Origin: Algoriphagus aestuarii
GTDB lineage: Bacteria; Bacteroidota; Bacteroidia; Cytophagales; Cyclobacteriaceae
DNA length: 64,000 nucleotides
Assembly: GCA_017051695.1 (NCBI GenBank)
Contig: JAFIDK010000002.1
Span: forward strand, 124,001 to 188,000
Direction: 5' to 3'
In this document: positions 37,855-45,863 of the stretch, piece after piece
Layout of the letters: each line of letters opens with the position of its first letter
Numbering within the stretch: position 1 is the first letter of the stretch
Translations under genes and position numbers: made by a program
Notes under the pieces: generated by a model
Told to the model about the DNA's origin: nothing
Databases searched by the model: none
What the model saw: only the letters and a program-made list of their open reading frames with translations

Positions 37855-39612
37855 ATGAAAAGTAATTTCACTTTGTTGCTAGGTATAATTTCCTTTGTAT
37901 TTGGATGTAAGGGACATTTAGTAGACGAAGACTTAACCATAAGTGATTCGATCCGGATCAATCAGATCGGGTTTTACCCCGGTGAAAAGAAATCAGCCAT
38001 CCTGATCAATTTTGAGGATATCAATGAATTTTCCTTGATCAATGCAGAAACAAAAGAAATCGAATTTGAAGGCATGATCGAGTCTTCCGTCTACAGCACA
38101 TATTCAGGAAAAAAAACCAGATTGATCGATTTTACGGCTTTTGAAAAAACCGGAACATTTGAGTTATATGTAAATGGTGTGGGGAAATCTCCAGCTTTCG
38201 AAATTAAAAAAGAAGTCTACAGAGAACTAGGTAAAGCGAGTTTAAAGGCATTTTATTATCAAAGGGCCTCTTCTGAAATACCTGCTGAATACGGTGGGAT
38301 TTGGTCCAGAGACGCAGGACATATGGATGACCAAGTATTTTTTCATCCTTCTACAGGGAAGCAAAATCACCCAGATCAAGGCAAAATCAATTCATCCAAA
38401 GGTTGGTATGATGCTGGAGATTACAATAAGTACATTGTTAATTCAGGGATTACAATGGGTACTTTAATGTCTCTTTACGAAGATTTTCCAGCCTATTTTA
38501 AAAATTTGGACATGAATATCCCGGAATCTTCTAATTCTGTTCCTGATTTATTAGATGAGGTAAAGTGGAATTTAGACTGGATGGTGACGATGCAAGATCC
38601 TGAGGATGGAGGGGTTTTTCATAAATTGACCACAGCAAAATTTGAGGGCATGGTCGCTCCTAAAGATGCTACCTCTACCAGATATTTGGTCAGCAAAAGT
38701 ACTGCTGCCACTTTGGATTTTGCGGCGGTGATGGCGCAGGCATCTAGGGTTTTTAAAGAAGTGAATCCTGAGCTTTCGGTGGTTTATTTGAAAGCTTCTG
38801 AAAAAGCCTGGAATTGGGCTTTAAAAAACCCTGAAAAAATTTATAATCAAACTGCTTTAAATGAAGAGTTTGATCCTGATGTAGTTACTGGGGCATATGG
38901 TGATTTTTCACTGGAAGACGAATGGATTTGGGCTGCCAGTGAGTTGCTGATTACCACCCAAAACCAGGAATATTGGAAAAAGCTCAGCAGTGGTGATTAC
39001 TCCTATGAGCTGCCTTCTTGGTCAAAAGTAAAATGGCTTGGCTTTTATTCCATTTTGTCTCACGAAGATGGATTAAAGCAGATACCTCAAGAATGGATTT
39101 CAAATCTGAAAATCAGTCTAATCGAAAGTGCTAATTCTTTACAAAAGGGCAAAAAGAACAATGGTTACCAAGTAGCAATGGGAACTGATCAAAAAGACTT
39201 CGTTTGGGGAAGTAATGCCGTGGCTGCAAACCAAGGGATATTATTGATAAAGGCTTTTCTAAGCAGTGGAAATAAAAGCTACCTAACTTTGGCTGAAGAA
39301 AATTTGGATTACATCTTGGGTAGAAATGCCACTGGTTATTCTTATGTAACTGGTTTTGGTTATAAAACTCCAATGCACCCACATCATAGATTGGCTGCTT
39401 ATCGTCCGGAAATGGATCCAATTCCTGGTTTTTTGGTGGGAGGACCCAATCCAGGTCAGCAAGATCAGATTGATTATCCAAGCGCTATTGCAGATGAATC
39501 ATTCATTGATGATACCAAAAGTTATGCGTCTAATGAAATCGCAATTAATTGGAATGCTCCATTTGCGTATTTGGTAAATGCCATCGAGGCCATAGAGAAT
39601 AAGGTTAAATAG
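37855..39612 (+). CDS. GH9 family glycoside hydrolase, lipoprotein
   Basis: A 585-residue GH9 enzyme, probably an endo-beta-1,4-glucanase or related beta-glucan hydrolase with inverting mechanism. A short signal ends in a lipobox (FVFGC, cysteine 18). An N-terminal Ig-like CelD_N domain (about 32-115, IRINQIGFYPGEKKSAI) precedes the (alpha/alpha)6 barrel. Catalytic-base aspartates are in GWYDAGDYNKY (Asp186 and Asp189). DPEDGGVFHKLT and the conserved PHHR segment (MHPHHRLAAYRP) follow. The catalytic acid is Glu561 in SNEIAINWNAP. Cell-surface anchoring fits initial cleavage for SusCD import. It is 34 bases after the FG-GAP gene, in the same transcript direction. GH9 in a xylose-linked locus points to xyloglucan or mixed beta-glucan. 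Confidence 0.93.
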   Translation: MKSNFTLLLGIISFVFGCKGHLVDEDLTISDSIRINQIGFYPGEKKSAILINFEDINEFSLINAETKEIEFEGMIESSVYSTYSGKKTRLIDFTAFEKTGTFELYVNGVGKSPAFEIKKEVYRELGKASLKAFYYQRASSEIPAEYGGIWSRDAGHMDDQVFFHPSTGKQNHPDQGKINSSKGWYDAGDYNKYIVNSGITMGTLMSLYEDFPAYFKNLDMNIPESSNSVPDLLDEVKWNLDWMVTMQDPEDGGVFHKLTTAKFEGMVAPKDATSTRYLVSKSTAATLDFAAVMAQASRVFKEVNPELSVVYLKASEKAWNWALKNPEKIYNQTALNEEFDPDVVTGAYGDFSLEDEWIWAASELLITTQNQEYWKKLSSGDYSYELPSWSKVKWLGFYSILSHEDGLKQIPQEWISNLKISLIESANSLQKGKKNNGYQVAMGTDQKDFVWGSNAVAANQGILLIKAFLSSGNKSYLTLAEENLDYILGRNATGYSYVTGFGYKTPMHPHHRLAAYRPEMDPIPGFLVGGPNPGQQDQIDYPSAIADESFIDDTKSYASNEIAINWNAPFAYLVNAIEAIENKVK

Positions 39613-39694
39613 TTTATGAATCTGAGAAATCAGGAGTTGAAATATGGGATTTGATTTTTTTTCATCAATTTCCGATAAATTAAATCCAAACGCT

Positions 39695-41608
39695 ATGAAA
39701 CGGTACGCCACTGTCCTTCTTTTGATTTTATTGAATTTTAGTTGTGACCTTGACAAATTCGAATCAGAAGTCTCCTTACCTAGAATTTTTGAGGAAGGGA
39801 TGGTCTTGCAGCGAGATCAAAAAATTTCAGTATGGGGAAAAGGTATTCCATCTAAAAAAGTAAGAGTTTCGGTTGCCGGGTTATTAGGAAGTACGGAAGT
39901 TCAGCCGGATAGTACTTGGTCTATCAAGTTACCTGAAACAAAAGCCGGAGGTCCTTATGTGTTGAAAGTCAATAATCTACAGATCAAAGATGTGTACATC
40001 GGTGATGTTTGGGTAGCAGGAGGGCAATCCAATATGGAATGGGCTTTGAAATCCGATGTTATCGGAGCAGAAACAGAGTTTAAAGAAGGAGGCTTTCCTG
40101 AGATACGGTTTTTTAAAGTTCCTCAATCTTACAGTGCCCTCCAACTGGAAGATGTCACTGGAGGGGAATGGAAAGTTGCTACCCCTGAAAATATGCCGGA
40201 TTTTTCTGCCGTTGCCTGGTTTTTTGCTAAACGAAACCACCTGGAAAAGGAAGTCCCTGTAGGGATCATTGAGTCAAATTGGGGAGGGACGCCTGCGGAA
40301 GGATGGACAGCGGTTTCTGTATTATCCGGTATGAATGCCTCCTACAGCGAAGAGGCAAAAGATATCCAAGACAATCCTGAGAAATGGCAAGAGGAAGTAA
40401 AAGCCAATGAAAAAAGGCGTGAAATGAGGAATATGTTGGTTTCAAGACCTGATTCCTTGACAGCTTTGGAAGTGGCGAGTTTGGATTATAATGATGGAAA
40501 TTGGAAAAGAATAGAATTGCCGAATTCTAATCCTTTGCAGCATATCGCTTGGACCAGAAAAGTGTTTACTGCCTCTGGAGCAAAGGCAACTTTGCATTTA
40601 CCAGGTATAGATCAAATGGCTTATATTTATTTAAATGGCCATTTTCTTCATTACAAAGATTGGGGAGCGGCAATGCCAGATATTGAAATTCCCGCTGAGT
40701 GGATGAACGATGGTAAAAATGTGATTACGGTTAGGGCCATCAACACCTGGAATAATCAACCAAGAATAGGAGAGAAAGGGGAGATGTATCTTACCCAAGG
40801 AACTAATACCATCTCCTTGGAAGGGACCTGGACTTATTCCAATGATGTGGTGGAGCCTATGCTGCCCAAAGTGGATTTTCTAAACTGGAAACCGGGAATG
40901 ATGTATAATGCAATGATTTATCCGATCACAAACTATGCAATTAAAGGCGCTATCTGGTATCAGGGAGAGAGTAATGCCGGGAAAGCAAATGAATACCATG
41001 AGTTATTTTCTGCAATGATTAGTAACTGGAGAAGAGATTGGGGAATCGGTGACTATCCATTCTTATTTGTGCAACTGGCAAATTTCATGGAAAGAAAGTC
41101 TCCTCAGCCTGATAGTAATTGGGCGTTTTTAAGAGAAGCCCAAACCCAGACTTTGGCCTTGCCAAATACTGGAATGGCAGTGATTATAGACATAGGAGAG
41201 GAAAACGATATTCACCCTAAAAACAAAAAAGATGTAGGCGAAAGGCTTTGGCTTCAAGCTAGAAAAGTAGCTTTTGGAGAGAAAGTTTTAGCTTCGGGTC
41301 CTGTTTTTGAATCTGCAGTGTTAGATGGAGATTCATTGATTTTGAATTTTTCCGAAACTGGAGAAGGGTTGACTACTTCGGATGGGGCTAAAGAAGTCAA
41401 AGGATTTATTGTTGGAAATGGGAGTGATTTCAAGGAAGTTCAGGCCGTTATTTCGGATAAAAATAAGGTGATCATTCAATTGGATAATTCTCAAACCTTG
41501 GAAGTCAGATACGCTTGGGCCGATAATCCTGAAGTGAATTTGATCAATAATGCAGGACTTCCAGCAGTTTCATTCCGCTCAAAAATAGAATTGGATCAGA
41601 ACCAATAA
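39695..41608 (+). CDS. Sialate O-acetylesterase-type SGNH carbohydrate esterase
   Basis: A 637-residue exported esterase from the ATG at 39695; an in-frame ATG at 39644 would add 17 residues before the signal peptide. The lipobox is LNFSC. The SGNH catalytic domain is interrupted: the nucleophile block is VAGGQSNMEWALKSD, the Asn block IWYQGESNAGKANEYHELF and the His block NDIHPKNKKDVGERL. A galactose-binding-like beta-sandwich (about 270-370, TRKVFTASGAKATLHLPG) is inserted, as usual in this family. Members remove O-acetyl groups from sialic acid or from plant glycans such as acetylated xylan or xyloglucan; the locus favours the plant-glycan role. It is the last PUL gene, followed by a strong terminator. 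Confidence 0.9.
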   Translation: MKRYATVLLLILLNFSCDLDKFESEVSLPRIFEEGMVLQRDQKISVWGKGIPSKKVRVSVAGLLGSTEVQPDSTWSIKLPETKAGGPYVLKVNNLQIKDVYIGDVWVAGGQSNMEWALKSDVIGAETEFKEGGFPEIRFFKVPQSYSALQLEDVTGGEWKVATPENMPDFSAVAWFFAKRNHLEKEVPVGIIESNWGGTPAEGWTAVSVLSGMNASYSEEAKDIQDNPEKWQEEVKANEKRREMRNMLVSRPDSLTALEVASLDYNDGNWKRIELPNSNPLQHIAWTRKVFTASGAKATLHLPGIDQMAYIYLNGHFLHYKDWGAAMPDIEIPAEWMNDGKNVITVRAINTWNNQPRIGEKGEMYLTQGTNTISLEGTWTYSNDVVEPMLPKVDFLNWKPGMMYNAMIYPITNYAIKGAIWYQGESNAGKANEYHELFSAMISNWRRDWGIGDYPFLFVQLANFMERKSPQPDSNWAFLREAQTQTLALPNTGMAVIIDIGEENDIHPKNKKDVGERLWLQARKVAFGEKVLASGPVFESAVLDGDSLILNFSETGEGLTTSDGAKEVKGFIVGNGSDFKEVQAVISDKNKVIIQLDNSQTLEVRYAWADNPEVNLINNAGLPAVSFRSKIELDQNQ

Positions 41609-41659
41609 TCCTTGTAGGTTGCATGGTTCTCTAAAGGCTAGCAAATGAATCTTAAAACT

Positions 41660-41687
41660 AACGCTCCGGATAAGTCTCCGGAGCGTT
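41660..41687. terminator. Bidirectional terminator at the end of the glycan locus
   Basis: AACGCTCCGGA pairs perfectly with TCCGGAGCGTT around a 6-base loop, followed on the plus strand by TCTTATTT. It separates the esterase gene from the converging alpha/beta hydrolase gene, whose stop lies only 3 bases away. Confidence 0.85.
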
Positions 41688-41689
41688 TC

Positions 41690-42757
41690 TTATTTCATTG
41701 ATTCTATTTCAGATTCCAGTTCGCTTAATTCTTGTACCATTTTTTGATAGTCTTCCCTGGATGGCACCTTCGCTACATTTTCTAAAAAGTCTATGGTGGA
41801 AAACAAAACTCCTTCCCAATCTTTAGAAGTAATTGAACTCCCGATCACATGATCTCCAGCCTCAGGAAAAGCCACTTTCCTTTTAAGGTTTGCGGATGTA
41901 CCTAATTGATCAAACATTTCTAACATTTTGGGAACAGAAACGATAAAATCCTGCTCTTGGTCACTTTTGTAATAGTATCCAAGAAACAGCGGTTGTTTGA
42001 TTTTTCTAAATGTCTCTTCATTCATCATGCTATACATCAAAACCCCCAGACTTTTATAGCCATTGTAATGATATTCCTCAGACCAATAGTTAGCTTTTTC
42101 GCCTTCTCTTGGTTGAAGTCGAACTTTATTTTCCATCCAGGTCCATTGCATGATTTTTTTCATCCATGGCACAAATAAATTATTGAGAGTTTCTCCATTG
42201 TCTCTTATTGCAGGGGAGTAAACGACAACAGATTTGATATCAGGTTGTTGGCTGGCCAGGAGAAGTGTCAATGCTCCTCCCATAGAGGTGCCGACCACGA
42301 TCACTGAATCGCCTAGAGTTTTACCTATCTGATAGGCTTCTCCGGCAGCATTTGCCAATTTTTGAGCAGTCATATATTCCATCCCATTTTCACGTTGTAT
42401 GCCGTGTTCGGGAAGTCTGGTTACAAATAGATTGGCTCCAAAATGTGCTGCTAAAAACCTGTGAACAGGATCTCCTTCCATTGGGCTAGCTCCGAATCCA
42501 TGGATGTATACAATGGAATAAGGAGTTTTGCGCCTATTAGAGCTATCAGCCCAAACGATATAGGCTTCATTTCCAGGTTTAAGGCCTATTACTGTGTCTT
42601 CTCTATTGGTCACATACTCTTGGATTTCCTGCATTCTGGTGGGGACTCGAGGATATTCAATCACCAATTCCTGGGTTTTTTCTTTAGGCCCAAACATATA
42701 AACAATGGCCAATACCATTGCGATCGCAAAGATCCAGAGAAATATTTTTCGTAGCAT
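41690..42757 (-). CDS. Alpha/beta hydrolase with N-terminal membrane anchor
   Basis: A 355-residue protein anchored by an N-terminal hydrophobic helix (about 3-24, LWIFAIAMVLAIVYMFG). The alpha/beta hydrolase fold shows the oxyanion segment YIHGFGASPMEGDPV, the nucleophile elbow VVGTSMGGAL (Ser near residue 158) and a C-terminal His in EAGDHVIGS, with the acid residue likely in the FLGYYYKSDQEQD region. The family includes esterases, lipases and acylglycerol hydrolases; substrate unknown. A lipoprotein gene ends 6 bases upstream, so the two are likely cotranscribed. Confidence 0.87.
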   Translation of the reverse strand: MLRKIFLWIFAIAMVLAIVYMFGPKEKTQELVIEYPRVPTRMQEIQEYVTNREDTVIGLKPGNEAYIVWADSSNRRKTPYSIVYIHGFGASPMEGDPVHRFLAAHFGANLFVTRLPEHGIQRENGMEYMTAQKLANAAGEAYQIGKTLGDSVIVVGTSMGGALTLLLASQQPDIKSVVVYSPAIRDNGETLNNLFVPWMKKIMQWTWMENKVRLQPREGEKANYWSEEYHYNGYKSLGVLMYSMMNEETFRKIKQPLFLGYYYKSDQEQDFIVSVPKMLEMFDQLGTSANLKRKVAFPEAGDHVIGSSITSKDWEGVLFSTIDFLENVAKVPSREDYQKMVQELSELESEIESMK

Positions 42758-42762
42758 GTTGG

Positions 42763-43356
42763 TTAGTTTACTAGAAGGTATGGAGAGTTAGAATCTACTG
42801 TTATTTTACTGCCATCTTTTAAAAACAAAAATGTCCTGGTTTTTAATTGTTCATAATCTGACGGAGGCAATGTGATTTTCATGGCAATATTAGGAAAAAG
42901 TCCACCGAAATCTCTCAGTTTATTTAAAGTCAATTCTTCATTTACTTTCAATAAATAGGAAATATCGGTCCCCACCGGTAAGTTTTGATAGGGGGCCAAA
43001 AGTGTCACAGCAATGTTGGAAATATTTTTAAAATTATAACTCATCGCACATGAAAGGGCATAAGTACGTCCAGGGAAATCTCTCAACCAGGTTTCTGACT
43101 CTACTTCTGGTACAATTTCCAGATTGAAAGCAAAATCTTTAAATGAAACGGTGTCTTTTTCTGTAGAGTATCTTGAATTTTCGTAAGGAGCATATGTAAC
43201 CATCAAATCTTTTGCATTGGCAATTCTCGGTGGGGGGCAAGAACCAAATGGATTGGCATCTCCCTGATCTATGCATGATACAAAAACCAATAAAACCATA
43301 TAAGAAAAAAACAGGCAGATTGTTAAAGAGGATTTTCTATACTTGAATAGTTTCAT
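42763..43356 (-). CDS. Hypothetical lipoprotein
   Basis: A 197-residue protein I do not recognise. It has a basic N-terminus, a hydrophobic signal and a lipobox VFVSC (cysteine near residue 28) followed by IDQGDANPFGSCPPPR, so it is probably anchored to a membrane. The rest is beta-rich, with FKDFAFNLEIVPEVESETW, YNFKNISNIAVTLLAPY and a C-terminal FLFLKDGSKITVDSNSPY. It is 6 bases before the alpha/beta hydrolase gene. A palindrome at 43426-43442 lies about 70 bases upstream. Confidence 0.78.
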   Translation of the reverse strand: MKLFKYRKSSLTICLFFSYMVLLVFVSCIDQGDANPFGSCPPPRIANAKDLMVTYAPYENSRYSTEKDTVSFKDFAFNLEIVPEVESETWLRDFPGRTYALSCAMSYNFKNISNIAVTLLAPYQNLPVGTDISYLLKVNEELTLNKLRDFGGLFPNIAMKITLPPSDYEQLKTRTFLFLKDGSKITVDSNSPYLLVN

Positions 43357-43425
43357 GACATTTTTAAATCAAGGGCTTCTTTGAGATAGCAAAGAATTTT
43401 GCTTATTCTCACAAAAAGAGGTTTA

Positions 43426-43442
43426 TGTTTAAAATTTAAACA
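43426..43442. promoter_or_regulatory. Short perfect palindrome upstream of the lipoprotein gene
   Basis: TGTTTAAA and TTTAAACA are exact reverse complements around one A. It lies 70 bases upstream of the minus-strand lipoprotein start and could be an operator; such AT-rich palindromes also arise by chance. Confidence 0.3.
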
Positions 43443-43596
43443 AAACTATAACCTAATGCGAAACAGAAAGCGTAAATATTCAATATGATTGTCCGTCATG
43501 AGGCCATTTGGGCTATATTCTTTGTTTTAACTGCTGGTTGACCGATGACAGATAATCAAATTGCTTGAAAATCAGCGTGTCACTTAATTTGTTATT

Positions 43597-43634
43597 CATT
43601 CCATTCCATTCCATTCCATTCCATTCCATTCCAT
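43597..43634. repeat. CATTC pentanucleotide microsatellite, 7 full copies
   Basis: Seven uninterrupted CATTC units (43597-43631) plus CAT end 22 bases before the ATG of the outer-membrane-type gene at 43657. The array falls where a promoter spacer or leader should be, so length changes could alter expression. No such array occurs elsewhere in the window. Confidence 0.95.
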
Positions 43635-43656
43635 AATAAATCTTAAATAGCCTTAA

Positions 43657-44229
43657 ATGAAAACATCCCTTATTACTTTGCTTTTCTGTTTGATTGGTTT
43701 TGTGGCTAAGGCTCAAAACGAAGATACACAGCCGTCTACTAAATCGATTTTTGTGGAATTAGGTGGGCCAGGACTACCTTATAGTTTTAACTACGATTTC
43801 AGATTTGACAAGACCAAAGTAGATTCCTGGGGAATGAGGCTTGGTTTTGGCGGCTATGCGATGGATGGGGATTCATTTTTTTCACTCCCATTTCAGATTA
43901 ATAAATTGATGGGGAAGGGCCCTCACTATTTTGAGATAGGCTTGGGTGCCACATTCTTTACTTTCTCGGAAGATAGAAATAGTTACTGTGTGGATGGGTA
44001 TTATGATTCGCAATCCGGTCAATACATTTGTACTTCCTATGAATCCAATGGATACAATTTTATACTGGATGTAGATGGATCTCCGAGTATAATGGGGACG
44101 ATGAATTTCGGCTATAGAAGAGTTCCGATTGATGGAGGATTTACCTGGAAAATCAACGTAAATCCAATCTTCAATAATAATGGGTTTTGGCCATTGTATG
44201 CTGGAGTAGGATTTGGTTATGCATTTTGA
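43657..44229 (+). CDS. Hypothetical outer-membrane beta-barrel-like protein
   Basis: A 190-residue exported protein with a signal peptide (cleavage after VAKAQ, near residue 21). The mature part alternates polar and hydrophobic/aromatic residues in short strands (SWGMRLGFGGYAMDG, YFEIGLGATFFTF, GTMNFGYRRVP) and ends with an aromatic strand GVGFGYAF, as in small 8-stranded outer-membrane barrels. Two cysteines in YCVDGYYD and YICTSYE may form a disulfide in a loop. I do not recognise a specific family. Its leader carries the CATTC microsatellite. It ends one base before the converging monooxygenase gene, leaving no room for a shared terminator. Confidence 0.8.
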   Translation: MKTSLITLLFCLIGFVAKAQNEDTQPSTKSIFVELGGPGLPYSFNYDFRFDKTKVDSWGMRLGFGGYAMDGDSFFSLPFQINKLMGKGPHYFEIGLGATFFTFSEDRNSYCVDGYYDSQSGQYICTSYESNGYNFILDVDGSPSIMGTMNFGYRRVPIDGGFTWKINVNPIFNNNGFWPLYAGVGFGYAF

Positions 44230-44556
44230 TTAGATGGATGAAAGATTGAATCCATAATCTTTTTCCACTAAACAGATTCTTGTTTTATAGGCAGAGTACC
44301 AAAACTCTCTGCCTTTTTTTTGTGCCATTTGATGTTCAGATACTTGTTTCCAGTTTTTTATGGATTCCAGGTCCTTCCAATAACTCACCGTAATTCCAGT
44401 CTCTTCTCTGGCAGATTCATGCCCTAAATAACCTGGCTGCAAAGCTGCTAAGCGCTCCATTTCCAAAGCTGTATCTAAATAATCTTCATTAACTCCGGTT
44501 CTCAAACTTGTGAAAATCACTGCATAATAGGGCGGCTTGGGGGTGTTTGCGATCAT
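44230..44556 (-). CDS. ABM-domain protein (antibiotic biosynthesis monooxygenase-like)
   Basis: A 108-residue soluble protein with the dimeric ferredoxin-like ABM fold: YAVIFTSLRTGVNEDYLDTALEM at the start, GYLGHESAREETGITVSYW in the middle, then IKNWKQVSEHQMAQKKGREFWYSAYKTRI. Bacterial members of this type are widespread small enzymes or haem/quinone-related proteins; the actual reaction is unknown. The name monooxygenase is only a family label. It is monocistronic and its stop directly abuts the neighbouring gene. Confidence 0.85.
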   Translation of the reverse strand: MIANTPKPPYYAVIFTSLRTGVNEDYLDTALEMERLAALQPGYLGHESAREETGITVSYWKDLESIKNWKQVSEHQMAQKKGREFWYSAYKTRICLVEKDYGFNLSSI

Positions 44557-44735
44557 TTTTCGAAAAGTTAAATAGGGGTAAAACCTGTTTGGGATGTCTT
44601 GGAATAGTAAATATGAAACTAAACCAAAAATCTATTCTAAATGGCTTTAATCAAAGAATTCTCTGCTTTTTCTACAAAGCGGTTTGGCTATGGGGATTTG
44701 CCCCCACCAACTGATAGTGTTTTAGTTAGGTCACA

Positions 44736-44761
44736 TATTCTTTGACATAAGTCAAAGAATA
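44736..44761. promoter_or_regulatory. 11-bp perfect inverted repeat, CRP/FNR-type operator candidate
   Basis: TATTCTTTGAC and GTCAAAGAATA are exact reverse complements around ATAA. The core TTGAC-N4-GTCAA has the shape of CRP/FNR/DNR-family sites. Its centre lies about 60 bases upstream of the start expected from the TACATTTG box, the class I activator distance. The binding protein is inferred. Confidence 0.6.
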
Positions 44762-44795
44762 CAATTCATTGATAACCAGCACTGAAAGATTGTCG

Positions 44796-44803
44796 TACAT
44801 TTG
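44796..44803 (+). promoter_or_regulatory. TAnnTTTG-type -7 promoter box
   Basis: TACATTTG matches the Bacteroidota -7 consensus exactly, 59 bases before the start codon at 44863. The nearest upstream TTG is 24 bases away instead of 19-21, so the promoter may depend on an activator bound at 44736-44761. Confidence 0.55.
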
Positions 44804-44862
44804 TATGCATGCAGTGCTTTAATAATTTAAAAACAGTATAAAATTTTAAAAACTGCACTAAA

Positions 44863-45810
44863 ATGAAATTCAAAAGGAATTTAATTGCGATTTTCTCGTC
44901 TATTTCCATTTTATCTTCACAAGCCTTGTTTAGTTCTTGTGATACTGAATTGGAGGTAGTTCAGACTATCAACGAAGAGTTTGTCGGGATAAATCAACTT
45001 GAAATAGAGTCAGGTTTTCTGGATGTAATCTACTTTGGTGATGCCAATGCAAACAGCGTTCAGGTGGATGCTGTCCTTGAATCAAATAGATCCGGAAAAT
45101 ACCGTATTCATGTCCGTGAGGAATCCGGAAAATTGACCATCGAATTAGATCAAAAAAATGTGTTTGGAGGAGGAAGGGATCGAGGTAGGATTTATATCAA
45201 TGGACCTCTGAAGCAGGAAATTGAGTTGGATGCAGGCTCAGGTAGCGTTCAGATCTCCAATGTAATTGGAGAAGAGTTTGATGCTGCTATTGGCTCGGGA
45301 ACATTGGATATCCAACAAGTAAAGGCTTCTAAAATCAATCTAAATGCGGGATCAGGAGAAATCAAAGCATTAAACCTTGAAGGGTATTTAGAAGTGGAAG
45401 TAGGTTCGGGAAATGTAACCTTGAATGAGGTAATGGGAGATTTAAATGTATCTGGTTCCTCAGGAAGGTTTAAACTCAATAGAATCCATGGTTTGGTAGA
45501 TGCCAAATTGAACTCCGGAAATATTGATATGTGGGATGTGGAATTTTTGGGTAAGCTGGAAGTTTCTTCTGGGAATATCGAAGCTATAAACTCAGGATTA
45601 AGTGAATTTTCAAGATTCAAGGCTTCATCTGGAAATATTAAAGTCCAGACCAACTCAGATTTGAATGGGTTTAATTATGAATTGGACGCAGGAAGTGGAA
45701 GAGTGAAAGTTGGAGAGAATTCCTCCAACGGTACTCTCAAAATAAATAACGGTTCTCCTTATACCGTGTCAGGTACCGTATCAAGCGGTAACATCGAAAT
45801 AAGGAATTAG
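44863..45810 (+). CDS. Head GIN (DUF2807/DUF4097) beta-helix lipoprotein
   Basis: A 315-residue exported protein with a lipobox-like LFSSC near residue 27. The body is a repetitive right-handed beta-solenoid with recurring SGSG/GSGE turns: LDAGSGSVQISNVIG, AAIGSGTLDIQQVKA, NLNAGSGEIKALN, EVGSGNVTLNEV, VSSGNIEAINSG, KASSGNIKVQTNSD and DAGSGRVKVGEN. This corresponds to DUF2807 (putative auto-transporter adhesin head, GIN) or DUF4097. Family function is unknown; cell-surface or periplasmic location is likely. It stands alone, with its own promoter signals and terminator, and may be under a CRP/FNR-like regulator. Confidence 0.85.
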   Translation: MKFKRNLIAIFSSISILSSQALFSSCDTELEVVQTINEEFVGINQLEIESGFLDVIYFGDANANSVQVDAVLESNRSGKYRIHVREESGKLTIELDQKNVFGGGRDRGRIYINGPLKQEIELDAGSGSVQISNVIGEEFDAAIGSGTLDIQQVKASKINLNAGSGEIKALNLEGYLEVEVGSGNVTLNEVMGDLNVSGSSGRFKLNRIHGLVDAKLNSGNIDMWDVEFLGKLEVSSGNIEAINSGLSEFSRFKASSGNIKVQTNSDLNGFNYELDAGSGRVKVGENSSNGTLKINNGSPYTVSGTVSSGNIEIRN

Positions 45811-45833
45811 TGAAAAGTTGTTCACGATCACCT

Positions 45834-45863
45834 AAAGCCCCGGCAAGAGTCGGGGCTTTTTAA
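45834..45863. terminator. Terminator after the GIN lipoprotein gene
   Basis: AAAGCCCCG and CGGGGCTTT pair perfectly around an 8-base loop, followed by TTAATTT. The converging hydrolase gene has its stop codon (45860-45862) inside the T tract, so the element ends both transcripts in minimal space. Confidence 0.85.

Larger units (their letters stand above)
44557..44862 (+). promoter_or_regulatory. Intergenic control region with operator and promoter
   Basis: About 306 bases without a gene. It serves divergent transcription of the ABM gene (minus) and the DUF2807/DUF4097 lipoprotein (plus). The two recognisable sites are listed separately: the palindrome at 44736-44761 and the TACATTTG box at 44796-44803. 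Confidence 0.55.

Noticed and set aside
43597-43634. Possible human satellite (GGAAT) contamination
   Set aside because: The array is short and lies in normal bacterial context with genes on both sides, so contamination is unlikely.
43513-43716. Minus-strand frame encoding repeated MEWNG units
   Set aside because: The repeats come from the CATTC microsatellite, not from a protein family, and the frame overlaps the start of the barrel-like gene.
44230-44556. A true antibiotic-synthesis role for the ABM-domain gene
   Set aside because: No biosynthetic gene cluster surrounds it; the ABM label is only a fold name.
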